From NCBI GenBank assembly GCA_017302455.1, contig JAFLDO010000031.1, positions 1 to 60,475 on the forward strand: DNA of 60,475 nt, in the 5' to 3' direction. This DNA comes from Accumulibacter sp. GTDB taxonomy: Bacteria; Pseudomonadota; Gammaproteobacteria; Burkholderiales; Rhodocyclaceae. A program made the position numbers and the translations under genes. Below the pieces are notes generated by a model. The model searched no databases. It saw only the letters and a list, made by a program, of their open reading frames with translations, and had not been told where the DNA came from. Shown in pieces: positions 9,585 through 20,700 of the stretch (position 1 is the first letter of the stretch; each line of letters starts with the position of its first letter).

Positions 9585-9974
9585 TTACTGCCCGGGCGCC
9601 GCATCGCGCTGCGTCGCGCTCGCCGACTCGGGAAAGCCCGCCAGCAACTGCTCGACGATCCAGCGAGCCTCGTCCTCGCTCAGAAAGCGATGCCAGGGCG
9701 GCATTGGCGTCCCCGGCCGGCCGCCATGGATGGTCGCGACCAGCGAGTCCACTGGCTTGTCGCGCAAGGCATCGGGTTTCAGCGAGGGGCCGAGGCCGCC
9801 CTGCAGCGTCATGCCGTGGCACGATCCGCAATCCTGACGAACCAGATGAACGAGTTGCTTGCGACGCTCTGGCGACGGCGCAGCCGGCTCTACGACGGCC
9901 TGCGCCCGGGCAGCGGCCGGGAGCAGAAGCAGCGCCAGGAAACACGCGCGGGCAAGGGCGATGGCGTACGGCAT
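9585..9974 (-). CDS. nirC: Cytochrome c of the nir cluster (NirC / c55X type)
   Basis: 129 residues from the ATG at 9974. It opens with a signal peptide (MPYAIALARACFLALLLLP, cleavage near ARA) and has one heme c site, CGSCH, followed by GMTLQGGLGP. The distal Met ligand is probably in GTPMPPW, and the C-terminal SEDEARWIVEQLL helix is typical of NirC. NirC is a periplasmic electron donor or maturation partner of cytochrome cd1 nitrite reductase. A longer frame exists upstream, but its N-terminal extension is arginine-rich and lacks a signal sequence. It is the third gene behind nirS; 176 nt separate it from the preceding cytochrome gene. Confidence 0.82.
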   Translation of the reverse strand: MPYAIALARACFLALLLLPAAARAQAVVEPAAPSPERRKQLVHLVRQDCGSCHGMTLQGGLGPSLKPDALRDKPVDSLVATIHGGRPGTPMPPWHRFLSEDEARWIVEQLLAGFPESASATQRDAAPGQ

Positions 9975-10150
9975 GGGGCGAGAGTTGGCAAAGAGGTTGC
10001 GGCGACAGCTTGCTGCCGTGTTCGAATCTGGGTCAGCGAGTTCTACGAGCTGAAACCGATCGACACCAGTCGCACATTCTACGTCGTCGCCCCGGCTGCG
10101 CCCGACCCGATGGGGTCGGCGTTCGGGCCGCTGGCCAGTCCCCGTTTGCA

Positions 10151-10477
10151 TCACGGCAGCGAGAGAATCCAGCGCACGAGAATGCGGATGTTGTCGATCC
10201 CGGCGCGTTTGTTGGCCGACATGTAGTCGTTACCCCAGACCCCGCCACCGCCTTCATAGACCTTGGCGACCAGTACCTCCTCGACTTCCGGCTTGCCCCG
10301 ATAGCGCTTCGCGACGTCCCGCCAGGCCGGCCCGCGGACGGTTTCGTCGACGTCGTGGCAGGTCAGGCAACGGCTCTTGTCGGCGAGTTCGAGCATCGCC
10401 GGATCGACCGGCGGTGGCGCGGCAAGCGCCAGCGGCGAGGCGACGGTACAGGCCAGCAGCAGGAATTGCAGTTTCAT
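10151..10477 (-). CDS. Small periplasmic class I cytochrome c (c551/c552-like)
   Basis: 108 residues with a signal peptide (MKLQFLLLACTVASPLALA), one heme site CLTCH near residue 40, and a C-terminal GIDNIRILVRWILSL helix typical of small monoheme cytochromes. The sixth ligand is probably the Met in WGNDYMSANKRAG, where other c551 proteins have WGPxPMPPN. A strong GGAAGGAGG leader precedes the ATG at 10477. It lies downstream of nirS, so it probably delivers electrons to NirS; nirM is the likely symbol, but the altered Met region makes me leave it blank. Confidence 0.75.
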   Translation of the reverse strand: MKLQFLLLACTVASPLALAAPPPVDPAMLELADKSRCLTCHDVDETVRGPAWRDVAKRYRGKPEVEEVLVAKVYEGGGGVWGNDYMSANKRAGIDNIRILVRWILSLP

Positions 10478-10532
10478 CGGTCCCTCCTTCCGGTAGATCG
10501 CTTGCCGGTGAAGGTGTCAGCGAAGCCCGGCC

Positions 10533-10557
10533 AAAAAGCGGGGGGCCGCAGCCCCCC
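10533..10557 (-). terminator. Rho-independent terminator/attenuator after nirS
   Basis: Read on the minus strand, a 7-bp stem of six G:C pairs plus one more closes a 4-nt loop and is followed closely by five T residues. It sits between nirS and the small cytochrome gene, so it may end most nirS transcripts and lower expression of the two downstream cytochromes. Confidence 0.7.
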
Positions 10558-10583
10558 AACTTGCCTCAGACGATGGCAGACGA

Positions 10584-12311
<1,728 letters not shown>

Positions 12312-12364
12312 TCAGATCCATGTCAGACTCCGCACAGGATGGCATGCCTGCACCCCCGGATTCC

Positions 12365-12378
12365 TTGACTTCAATCAA
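12365..12378. promoter_or_regulatory. FNR/DNR-type anaerobox between nirS and nirE
   Basis: The 14-mer TTGACTTCAATCAA fits the dyad TTGAT-N4-ATCAA with one mismatch. Its centre is about 105 nt from the nirS ATG (12266) and 104 nt from the ATG at 12476 on the other side. With the usual -41.5 placement, each gene would have a leader of about 60 nt. One site could therefore activate both divergent genes. Confidence 0.7.
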
Positions 12379-12475
12379 ATCGTCCATGCCGATCAATCGG
12401 CAGTCGTGAATTCGGGTTGAAAAGACCCGCGCTCGACGCTTATGCTTGCAACTCAGCCCAGGATGGAACAACAAC

Positions 12476-13261
12476 ATGAGTCAAGCGCCCTCGTCGCAGT
12501 CAGTCGGAAGCGTGTATATCGTCGGCAGCGGCCCGGGCGAACTCGAGTTGCTGACCCTGCGCGCGGCAAGGCTGATCGGCGAGGCGGATGCGATCGTCTA
12601 CGATCACCTGATTGCCGAGGGGGTGCTTGATCTGGCGCGCCCTGACGCCGAGAAGATCTATGCGGGCAAGGAAAGCTCGAATCATTCGGTGCCGCAGGCC
12701 GAACTCAATCGCCTCCTGGTGCGCCTGGCGCGTGCGGGCAAGAAAGTGGTCCGCCTGAAAGGGGGCGACCCCTTCGTTTTCGGGCGCGGCGGCGAAGAGA
12801 TCGAGACTCTCGTCGACTCTGGCGTTCCCTTCGAGGTGGTTCCGGGAGTCACCGCCGCCGCCGGTTGTGCGGCCTATGCCGGCATACCGCTGACGCACCG
12901 CGACCACGCGCAGGCGGTGGCTTTCGCCACCGGCCACCTCAAGGATGGGACGATCAACCTCGACTGGCCCTCGCTCGCTCGCCCGCGCCTGACCGTCGTC
13001 TTCTACATGGGCGTCGGTGGTCTCCCCGAGATCTGCCGCCAGATGATCGCGCACGGCCTGCCCGCCGACCATCCGGCCGCCGTCGTGCAGAACGGCACGA
13101 CCAGTCGCCAGCGGGTCCTCACGGCCGATCTGGGAACCCTTCCGGAGAAGGTCGCGGCAGCCGGAATCAGGTCGCCGGCGCTGATCATCGTCGGCACGGT
13201 CGTCCGCCTGCAGCAGAAACTCGCGTGGTTCCGCCCGCGGCCGTCCGGCGAGCGGGACTGA
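12476..13261 (+). CDS. nirE: Uroporphyrinogen-III C-methyltransferase (SUMT), NirE/CobA type
   Basis: 261 residues from the ATG at 12476 (MSQAPSSQ). It transfers two methyl groups from SAM to uroporphyrinogen III, giving precorrin-2, the first committed step to heme d1 and siroheme. Visible SUMT motifs are [18 protein letters not shown] (N-terminal SAM loop), [39 protein letters not shown] and VFYMGVGGL. There is no siroheme-synthase (CysG N-terminal) extension. Its position opposite nirS with a shared anaerobox argues for the NirE role; cobA is the alternative name. A TTG 30 nt upstream is in frame, but AGGA about 11 nt before the ATG supports the chosen start. Confidence 0.88.
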   Translation: MSQAPSSQSVGSVYIVGSGPGELELLTLRAARLIGEADAIVYDHLIAEGVLDLARPDAEKIYAGKESSNHSVPQAELNRLLVRLARAGKKVVRLKGGDPFVFGRGGEEIETLVDSGVPFEVVPGVTAAAGCAAYAGIPLTHRDHAQAVAFATGHLKDGTINLDWPSLARPRLTVVFYMGVGGLPEICRQMIAHGLPADHPAAVVQNGTTSRQRVLTADLGTLPEKVAAAGIRSPALIIVGTVVRLQQKLAWFRPRPSGERD

Positions 13262-13267
13262 GAACCG

Positions 13268-14209
13268 TCAGACCACTATCGCCAGCGTCAGCAGGACACC
13301 GAAGAACAACTGCAGTCTTGCCGTAGCCGCCAGCAGTGCATTGAAGACCGGTCCGTCTGCCGCGCGCCGGAAGCGGCCGATGTGGCGCAGTGCGAGCGGA
13401 AGCAACAACAGCGGCACGGCGAGTTGCAAGCCGCCTCCGGCGAGTACGGCAAGCCCGGGTAGCAGGACAAAAGGCAGCAACATCTCGGCCGTATAGACCC
13501 AGGCCGCCGACCGCCGGCCGAGAACGACGGCCAGGGTACGTCTGCCAACCCGCGCGTCGATGGCAAGGTCGCGCGTGTTGTTGACCGTGATCACGGCAGC
13601 GCCGAACAATCCGACCATGGCGCCGGCGAGCAAGGCTGGTGAGCGGATCGACAGCGTCTGCAGGTAGTAGCTGCCGCCGACCGCCACCAACCCGAAGAAG
13701 AGCAGCACGAACAGTTCGCCGAGCGGCGTATAGGCTACTGGCCGCGGTCCGCCGGTGTAGGCCCAGCCGGCGAGCAGCGAAGCCAGACCGATGACGACGA
13801 TCGGCCAGCCGCCATGCCAGGCGAGGTAGATCCCGAAATTGAACGCCAGCGCAAAGGCGATCCACGCCGCACGCCGTACAACAGCCCCCGGAAGCCAGCC
13901 CATGGCCGTGGCACGCGGCGGCCCGAGCCTCTCCGGGGTATCGCTGCCGCGCTCGAAGTCGGAGACATCATTGTGCAGGTTGGTGCCGATCTGGATCAGC
14001 AAGGCCGCCAGCAGCGCGACAAGCGCCGGCCACCCGGACAGGTGGCCCTGCTGCGACCAGGCCAGCGCGTGCCCGACGAGCACCGGGACGAGGGAAACGG
14101 TCAACGTCTTCGGCCGGATGGCCAGCCACCAGCAGCCGAGTCGGCTTGGTTGCCCGCTTGCGCTCACCAGGAGAGCACGGCGCACGCGGCGCCCGGGAAG
14201 CGGCCGCAT
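13268..14209 (-). CDS. menA: UbiA-family prenyltransferase, probable MenA (DHNA polyprenyltransferase)
   Basis: About 313 residues with eight or nine membrane helices. The first Asp-rich motif is NLHNDVSDFERGSD and the second is NNTRDLAIDARVGRRTLAV, both diagnostic of UbiA-type enzymes; the N-DxxxD form and following GPPRA fit MenA best. MenA attaches the polyprenyl tail to 1,4-dihydroxy-2-naphthoate for menaquinone. The start is uncertain: ATG 14209 is used, but GTG 14167 nearer the first helix is plausible. Open frame further upstream runs antisense to the tRNA and is not coding. It is convergent with nirE. No other men gene is nearby, so the substrate could be a different aromatic. Confidence 0.72.
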   Translation of the reverse strand: MRPLPGRRVRRALLVSASGQPSRLGCWWLAIRPKTLTVSLVPVLVGHALAWSQQGHLSGWPALVALLAALLIQIGTNLHNDVSDFERGSDTPERLGPPRATAMGWLPGAVVRRAAWIAFALAFNFGIYLAWHGGWPIVVIGLASLLAGWAYTGGPRPVAYTPLGELFVLLFFGLVAVGGSYYLQTLSIRSPALLAGAMVGLFGAAVITVNNTRDLAIDARVGRRTLAVVLGRRSAAWVYTAEMLLPFVLLPGLAVLAGGGLQLAVPLLLLPLALRHIGRFRRAADGPVFNALLAATARLQLFFGVLLTLAIVV

Positions 14210-14281
14210 CGCCCGCACCGACCATGGGTCTGCGAAGGTGTGATGAACCGCGACTTTGCTGGCACGGGCTAGTGGTCTTGA

Positions 14282-14368
14282 TGGTGCCGAGAGGGGGAAT
14301 CGAACCCCCACGATGTTTCCATCGGCGGATTTTGAGTCCGCTGCGTCTACCGATTCCGCCATCTCGGC
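14282..14368 (-). tRNA. tRNA-Leu (CAA anticodon)
   Basis: An 87-nt type II tRNA on the minus strand. The acceptor stem GCCGAGA pairs with TCTCGGC, followed by an encoded A-CCA end. The anticodon arm GCGGA-CTCAAAA-TCCGC gives anticodon CAA, which reads UUG. A long variable arm follows, and the T-arm contains GGTTCGATTCC. Confidence 0.95.
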
Positions 14369-14404
14369 TGCTGGCGCGCGCGGTGCGCGCCGGAAGAGGC
14401 GACG

Positions 14405-14433
14405 ATTATCGCCGATTCTCGGGCGGCCGACAA
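14405..14433 (-). promoter_or_regulatory. Sigma-70 promoter for tRNA-Leu
   Basis: On the minus strand, TTGTCG (14433-14428) and GATAAT (14410-14405) are separated by exactly 17 nt. The predicted start near 14398 is about 30 nt before the mature tRNA 5' end. Confidence 0.65.
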
Positions 14434-14763
14434 GCACAAGTCTTACCCGGCAAGACCCTTACCCGGCTATACTCGGTCCTGCACCGGCGCACCCCGCAGG
14501 CACTACCGGTGGGGAACGGCATGGCCCGATTCGATCAGGCGCACGCCGAAACACGCCGACCTGGACGCACTTTCGCGACTTGCCGTCTTGTTCTGATCGT
14601 CAGCGTCAGGGCGCTCAAGCCGGACGACTGAACCTTGTTCATCGTCGGGGCATTGGTTGGCTTGACAGGCGGCGCTGCCTGGACGATTCTCGTTCCCCGC
14701 ATCTATCGGTGGTCGACCCGTAGTTGGTCGTCGTCCCGCCCATTCTCTGGAGACTCGTAGCAA
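14434..14763. other. Intergenic stretch, no gene seen
   Basis: About 330 nt between the tRNA promoter and the Old Yellow Enzyme gene. Short open frames here are arginine-rich shadows with no recognisable domain. It should hold the promoter of the flavoenzyme gene, but I see no convincing -35/-10 pair. Confidence 0.5.
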
Positions 14764-15834
14764 ATGAACACGCTTTTCAGCCCGCTTACAGTTGGCGCCC
14801 TGACGGCGCCAAACCGGATTTTCATGGCCCCGCTGACCCGTTGCCGGGCTGATGCCGAGCACGTCCCCACCGCCTTGATGAGTGAGTACTACGCCCAGCG
14901 GGCGAGCGCCGGACTGATCATCGCCGAAGCGACGATGGCCATGCCGGGCAACTCATCATTCTGGATGGAGCCCGGAATTCACTCGGCGGCCCAGGTCGCC
15001 GGCTGGCGGAGGACCACCGCGGCGGTGCACGCTGCCGGCGGGCGCATCTTCCTCCAGATCTGGCACGGCGGGCGGGCGTGTCATCCGCTGCTCAACAACG
15101 GCGCGCAGCCGGTCGCCCCCAGCGCCATACCGATCACCGGCGACGAGGTACACACGCCGGAAGGCAAGAAGCCCTACGTCACCCCTCGGGAACTCCGCGA
15201 CGACGAACTGCCCGGCATCGTCGCCGGCTTCGCGAAAGCGGCCGAGAATGCCCGGGCGGCGGGCTTCGACGGGGTTGAAGTGCATGGTGCCAATGGCTAC
15301 CTGCTCGACGAGTTCCTGCGCGACGGCGCCAACAAGCGCACCGGCCCCTACGGCGGCCCGGTCGAGAACCGCGCGCGCCTGCTCTTCGAAGTCATCGCCG
15401 CGGTCATCGGCGTTTGGGGCAGCGAGCGGGTCGGCCTGCGCCTTTCGCCGCTCAACAGCTACAACAGCATGATCGACAGCGACCCGATCGGGCTTGCCAC
15501 CTGGCTCGCCCGGCGGCTCAACGATTTTCAGCTCGCTTACCTGCACCTGATGCGCGGCGACTTCTTCCAGCAGCAAAGCGGCGACGTGCTGACGCCTGTC
15601 CGAGCCAACTACAAGGGAACGCTGATCGGCAACATGGGCTACACTGCCATGGAAGCGGACCAGACCATTGCGGAAGGGAAAGTGGACGCCGTCGCCTTTG
15701 GCACCAGCTTCCTCGCCAATCCTGATCTGCCAGCACGCATCAAGGCGGGCGCACCGCTCAATCGGCCTAATGCCGCCACCTTCTACACACCGGGACCCGA
15801 AGGCTATACCGACTACCCAACCATGGAGTCGTAA
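14764..15834 (+). CDS. Old Yellow Enzyme family ene-reductase (NemA-like)
   Basis: 356 residues, a TIM-barrel FMN enzyme that reduces activated C=C bonds or nitro groups with NAD(P)H. The N-terminus LFSPLTVGALTAPNRIFMAPLTR is typical, QIWHGGRA covers a substrate/FMN-contact segment, and VEVHGANGYLLDEFLRDGAN contains the H-x-x-N pair that binds substrate. The C-terminal GNMGYTAMEAD and FGTSFLANPDLPAR segments bind the FMN phosphate. Length matches N-ethylmaleimide reductases. A GGAGAC leader lies near the ATG. It seems monocistronic; physiological substrate unknown. Confidence 0.88.
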   Translation: MNTLFSPLTVGALTAPNRIFMAPLTRCRADAEHVPTALMSEYYAQRASAGLIIAEATMAMPGNSSFWMEPGIHSAAQVAGWRRTTAAVHAAGGRIFLQIWHGGRACHPLLNNGAQPVAPSAIPITGDEVHTPEGKKPYVTPRELRDDELPGIVAGFAKAAENARAAGFDGVEVHGANGYLLDEFLRDGANKRTGPYGGPVENRARLLFEVIAAVIGVWGSERVGLRLSPLNSYNSMIDSDPIGLATWLARRLNDFQLAYLHLMRGDFFQQQSGDVLTPVRANYKGTLIGNMGYTAMEADQTIAEGKVDAVAFGTSFLANPDLPARIKAGAPLNRPNAATFYTPGPEGYTDYPTMES

Positions 15835-16104
15835 TACGACAGGAACGCGAGTTCGGCGCTCCGCTTCGCTTGCACCTGGAACGTCCCGAGCGATGTGCCA
15901 CGCGAGCATGCCCGCATGACACATCCCCTGCCCGTGCAGGGACCCCGGATTGACAGGGCTCGATCGCGCCTCCTACACTCGGCACGCGTCCGCTGGCCTT
16001 CTCATGCGCCGCCCCGGAAAACGACATCTCGCCACCCGGTCGCCGACCTTCTTTGTGAGGACTGGTCTATGGCGAGTGCGCGGGGTCACTGCCAACAGCT
16101 AGTC

Positions 16105-16443
16105 CACACGGTGCTTCCTGGCTATGACCGGTTCTTCCTTCCCCCGTTTTCGGAGAACTTTGGGCACGCCATCAATGAAGCCCTGTCGGTTGGGGTGCCG
16201 GTACTGATTTCCGACAAGACGCCATGGCGAAACCTGCAGGAGAAAGGGATGGGCTGGGACCTGCCGCTGGATAACCGGCGAGCTTTCATCGAAGTCATCG
16301 AAGTCATCGAAGCAATGGCAAGTGCCAAGGCCAGCGGCAAGGCGCTGTTTCGACCCATGCACATCTTCAACTCGTATCTCGGCGAGATTGAGTATCATCG
16401 CATGCTCGCCGATGTCGCACGGCTGTTTGCCGCCAAGAGCTGA
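16105..16443 (+). pseudogene. C-terminal remnant of a GT4-type glycosyltransferase
   Basis: From about residue YDRFFLPPFSENFGHAI onward the reading matches the nucleotide-sugar-binding end of GT4 glycosyltransferases (FGHAINEALSVGVPVLISD, then TPWRNLQEKGMGWDLPL). The N-terminal domain and most of the C-terminal Rossmann domain are absent, and sequence before 16105 in this frame has no glycosyltransferase character. The open frame ends at a normal stop. A 9-bp unit repeats three times inside it. I read it as a decayed fragment; a small expressed protein is possible but unlikely. Confidence 0.7.
16286..16312 (+). repeat. Three perfect tandem copies of a 9-bp unit
   Basis: TCATCGAAG occurs three times head to tail inside the glycosyltransferase remnant, adding in-frame V-I-E units. 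It looks like slippage expansion and may vary between strains. Confidence 0.85.
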
Positions 16444-16640
16444 TTGCCGAGCGTTTGCGGGCCACTGCCGATTCGCCGGAAGATGAACCCAAGCAACGAA
16501 TTGATTGGCTCGAAGACCTTGTGCAACGACCTCGGCAAAGGCTGCCGGCGGCGAGTTTGCGAGGACCACTGGCCCGCAGGCACCGGCCGCCTCGACGGCC
16601 TGATCGATTCCCCAGCGTGCTTCACCCGACAGAACCCCAC

Positions 16641-17672
16641 ATGCTCACCATCGACGATTTCGATTTCGACCTCCCCACTGAGCTGATCGCCCAGCAGCCG
16701 ACGCCCGAACGTACGGCGAGCCGCCTGTTGGAACTCGCCGATGGCGGCTTGCACGACCGCCGCTTCAGTGAGCTTCCGCAACTGGTCGACGCCGGCGATC
16801 TGCTGGTGTTCAACGATACGCGCGTAATCCGGGCACGCCTCTTCGGCCACAAGGAGAGCGGGGGCCAGATCGAGGTCCTCATTGAGCGCATCATCGACGC
16901 TCGCCACGCACTGGCGCAGATCCGCGCCAGCAAGTCGCCAAAGCCGGGCAGCCGGATCGTTCTCGAAGACGCGATCGCCCTCAACGTGTGCGGACGCAGC
17001 GGCAAACACGGCGAGTTCTTCGCGCTGGAACTCGCCGGCCCAGGCGATCTGTGGACGCTGATCGAACGACATGGGCGGCTGCCGCTGCCACCCTACATCA
17101 CCCACGCCGCGGGCAGCGACGACGAAGCGCGCTACCAGACGGTTTTTGCCCGCCAGCCCGGCGCCGTGGCGGCGCCCACCGCCGGCCTGCATTTCGACGA
17201 TGCGCTGCTCGGGCAACTCGCCGCATGTTCCGTCGAAGTCGCCTGGCTGACGCTGCACGTGGGTGCCGGGACCTTCCAGCCGGTGCGCGTGCACGCCGTT
17301 GCCGAACACCGCATGCACGCCGAGCGCTTCGAGATTCCGCCGGCGACGATTGCCGCCATAGCCCGCACGCGCGCCCGCGCCGGCAAGGTGATCGCGGTCG
17401 GGACGACCAGTCTGCGCGCGCTCGAAGCAGCGGCGCAGGACGGCGAGTTGCGCGCCGGTGCCGCCGAGACCGACATCTTCATCACCCCCGGCTATCGGTT
17501 CCAGGTCGTCGACCGCCTGATCACCAACTTCCACCTCCCGAAGTCCACCTTGCTGATGCTGGTCTCCGCGTTTGCCGGTCTCGACGCGATCCGCACCGCC
17601 TATGCGCACGCGATCAGGCACGGCTACCGCTTCTTCAGCTATGGCGACGCGATGTTGCTGAGTCGCGAGTGA
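16641..17672 (+). CDS. queA: S-adenosylmethionine:tRNA ribosyltransferase-isomerase
   Basis: 343 residues. It transfers and isomerises the ribosyl part of SAM onto preQ1 in tRNA, giving epoxyqueuosine. Conserved stretches include [77 protein letters not shown] and [19 protein letters not shown]. The ATG at 16641 gives the usual N-terminus [12 protein letters not shown]; upstream in-frame sequence is not conserved. queA is usually followed by tgt; here tgt lies at 49040 and an SNF2 helicase gene follows 33 nt later. Confidence 0.97.
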   Translation: MLTIDDFDFDLPTELIAQQPTPERTASRLLELADGGLHDRRFSELPQLVDAGDLLVFNDTRVIRARLFGHKESGGQIEVLIERIIDARHALAQIRASKSPKPGSRIVLEDAIALNVCGRSGKHGEFFALELAGPGDLWTLIERHGRLPLPPYITHAAGSDDEARYQTVFARQPGAVAAPTAGLHFDDALLGQLAACSVEVAWLTLHVGAGTFQPVRVHAVAEHRMHAERFEIPPATIAAIARTRARAGKVIAVGTTSLRALEAAAQDGELRAGAAETDIFITPGYRFQVVDRLITNFHLPKSTLLMLVSAFAGLDAIRTAYAHAIRHGYRFFSYGDAMLLSRE

Positions 17673-17705
17673 TTCCTTTTCCTGCGGCCCCACAGACACC
17701 CATCG

Positions 17706-20700
17706 ATGAACAAGACGACACTCGACCTTTCCGCCCTCGCACAGCTCGACCGCCACGGACTCAGCCCGGACACGTACAAGGTGGCTCTGGGCAGTGCGCT
17801 CCTCTGGACCTACCGGAATCAGAGCGAATTGCATCAGCTGATGCGGCTGTGCGGCCTGCCGACGCAGACCGGGCGAACGTTCGCGGCCAGTGACGTGAAG
17901 GCTGCCCTCACTGAACTCCGTCGCCGTGAGCTGCTGGTCGACGATCCGCGGCGCCCGGCCGCCTTTCAACTGGTGGACTCGCTACGCGCACCACTCTACC
18001 GCCAGTTGCTCGAAACCCATCCGGGTGACCGACTGGCGCGCCTGGTCGCCGAAACCGAGTCCTTCGACCCGGCTCGTGCCCGCTCGAGCTATTACTGGCC
18101 CATCGGCAGCATCCCGACAACCATCGCCTACGTTCGCGCCAAGTTCCTCTCGGGTGCGCCAAGCGAGGAACTGACGCACATCAGGAACTCCATCGCCCGG
18201 TCCATGGAGTGGGGAACCGTCCTGATGCGGGCCGTCCTGTCGGGTTTCGATGGCGAGAGTTTCGCGCGCATCGAACCCCACTGGCGCTGGCAGATCGCCT
18301 ACCAGGCGGTGGCCACCCTGTGTGTACATTGGTCGAGCGAGTTCGAGCCGGTCGCCGACTGGGCCTTCGAGCAACTGCGCCAGCACCCCGAGGAGTTGAT
18401 CCGCGAACTGCGCGCCGCACTTGGCGATCTGGCGCTGCTACGCGGCGATCGCGAGTCGCTCGAACTGGCCCTCGACGGATTCGACAATGGCCTGGCCAGC
18501 GCCATGCGCGCGGCGCAATTGGTCATCGACGGCCAGTGGGCAGCCGGGCAGACGGCTTTTGAAGCCGCACTCAAGCAACGCAAGGGCGAAATCGGCGGCA
18601 ACAAGCATCTGCTGCCGAAGAGCTACGCCTGGCTCTATCCGCTGGCACTGCTGGCCCAGCAAACACCCAAACACCTGGAACTGGCACGCAAGTTCTGCCT
18701 CGGCGAATCCGGCAGGCGCGAACCCAACCCCTACGAGCCGTGGGGAAACTGGGCGCACGCCATCGATGTGCGTCTCGGCAAGGCGGCCATCGTCGGCTCC
18801 GCTTTCCGGCCAGGGCCGAATGCCACTGCCGACCTGCGCCTCGATGCGCTGTGGCCGATTCTGCTGGCCGCCTGGCTCGGCGGCGAAGCGATCCTGCCAG
18901 GCGACCCCGGGCTGCCGGCCAGCGAGTGGCGCGAAGTGATCCAGGCCCTGCGCGAACAACTGACCCGCTGCCGTCTGAACGCACTGCTGCGGATACTCGA
19001 CGGTGCCCAGGCGGTACTCGAGGGACAGGATCCACCCAGCGGGTTCTTTGTCGCCGGTATCGGCGAACAGTGGCGAGAGGTCCTCACGGCCCTGCAAGCA
19101 CTTGGCGACGCGCAAGTGAGCGACGCCGGCGGTGAAGCGACCCGACTGCTGTGGGCCCTCGAGATCGATGCGCAGGGAAGCCTGCTGGCGATCAAGCCGC
19201 TCGAACAAAAGCGCGGCCCGCGCGGCTGGAGCCGACCGAAGGTGATCAGCCTCGCCCGCATCGCCGGCAACGAGGACTTGCCCTCCTGGGATGCCAAGGT
19301 TGCGCGGGCGCTGCGCCCCGAGCCTGGCTACACCAGTCGCTATCACGTCGACCTCGCCGCCGCCATAGTCGCCCTCGTCGGTCACCCCTGCGTCGCTCTG
19401 GCGGAATCGCCCGGACAACTCGTCGACCTGACCGAATCGGCACCGGAACTCGAACTGGTCCGCCAGGGCGACCGCTTCGTGATGCGCATCGAGCCGCCGC
19501 TCCGGCCGGCAAGTACCAGCCACGCGTATTATCCGCTGAGTGCCGAGGAGCGGCGCGAAACGGAAGCCTTGAGCCTGATCACGCTGGTTGCGGACGGGCC
19601 GCAACGCTTGCGACTGGTGCGCTTCACAGCGACTCAGCGACAGGCCGCCCGTCTCGTTTCCGGGCGCTTCGCGATACCCACCGATACCCCGGAGGCACAG
19701 CCCGAGCTCGAAAAGACGCTGCGCGCACTGGCCGCGCATTTCCAGGTGCATGCCGACTCGGCGCAGGCGACCCGGCAGGTAGACAGCGACTCGCGCCTGC
19801 ACGCCGAGCTGTCGCCAGTCGGCGACGACCTGTCGCTGCGTCTGGTCGTCGCGCCGCTCGGGCCGGAAGGGCCACGGCTTCCCGCGGCGGCCGGCAGGGT
19901 CCGCCTGATGGCCGTGCATGGAAGCGAGACGGTGGGCACCGAACGCGACTTGACGAGCGAGCGCCGCAACCTCGAATCGGTTCTCGACGCCCTGCCCTTC
20001 CTCGACAGCAGCGACGGCGTCAACGAGTGGTTGATCGAAGACCCCGAGCAGGCACTCGGCCTCGTCGAAACATTGCCGACGCTACCGGCCATCGCCGCGG
20101 TCGAGTGGCCCAAGGGCAAGAGTGTTCGCGTCATCAGCGTAGACAGCCGGCAGCTCGGCCTGCGCATCAACCGCGAACGCGACTGGTTCCGCCTGTCCGG
20201 GCAGGCAACGCTCGACGAAGGACTGGTGCTGCAGCTGGAAACTCTGATTACCGCGGCGCGCGAGAAGACCCGTTTCGTGCCGATGGGCAATGGCGTCTAC
20301 GCCGCGCTGACGCGTTCGCTGAAGCAGAAGCTGGGCGATCTGGCCGCCGTCCTCGAAACCGACAAGGATGGCAGCAAGGCGCCGATGATCGCCGCCGCCT
20401 GGCTCGACGAGGTCCTCGAGGGTACCGAAACCGAGGCCGGCAAGGATTTTCGCCAGGCCATCGATCGCCTGCGCGGCGCCCAGGCAATCGAACCGAAACT
20501 GCCGAGCCTGTTGCAGGCGACACTGCGACCGTATCAGGAAGACGGTTACCAGTGGGCCATTCGCCTGGCGACGGCCGGCATGGGCGGCTGCCTGGCCGAC
20601 GATATGGGCCTCGGCAAGACCCTGCAGGCGCTCGGCGTCCTTCTCGAGCGCGCCGCCGGCGGGCCGGCGCTGGTGATCGCGCCGACGTCGGTCTGCGGCA

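Noticed and set aside
14210-14437. N-terminal extension of the MenA frame through the tRNA
   Set aside because: The extension is simply the tRNA-Leu gene read as protein (MAESVDAADSKSADGN), a well-known artefact.
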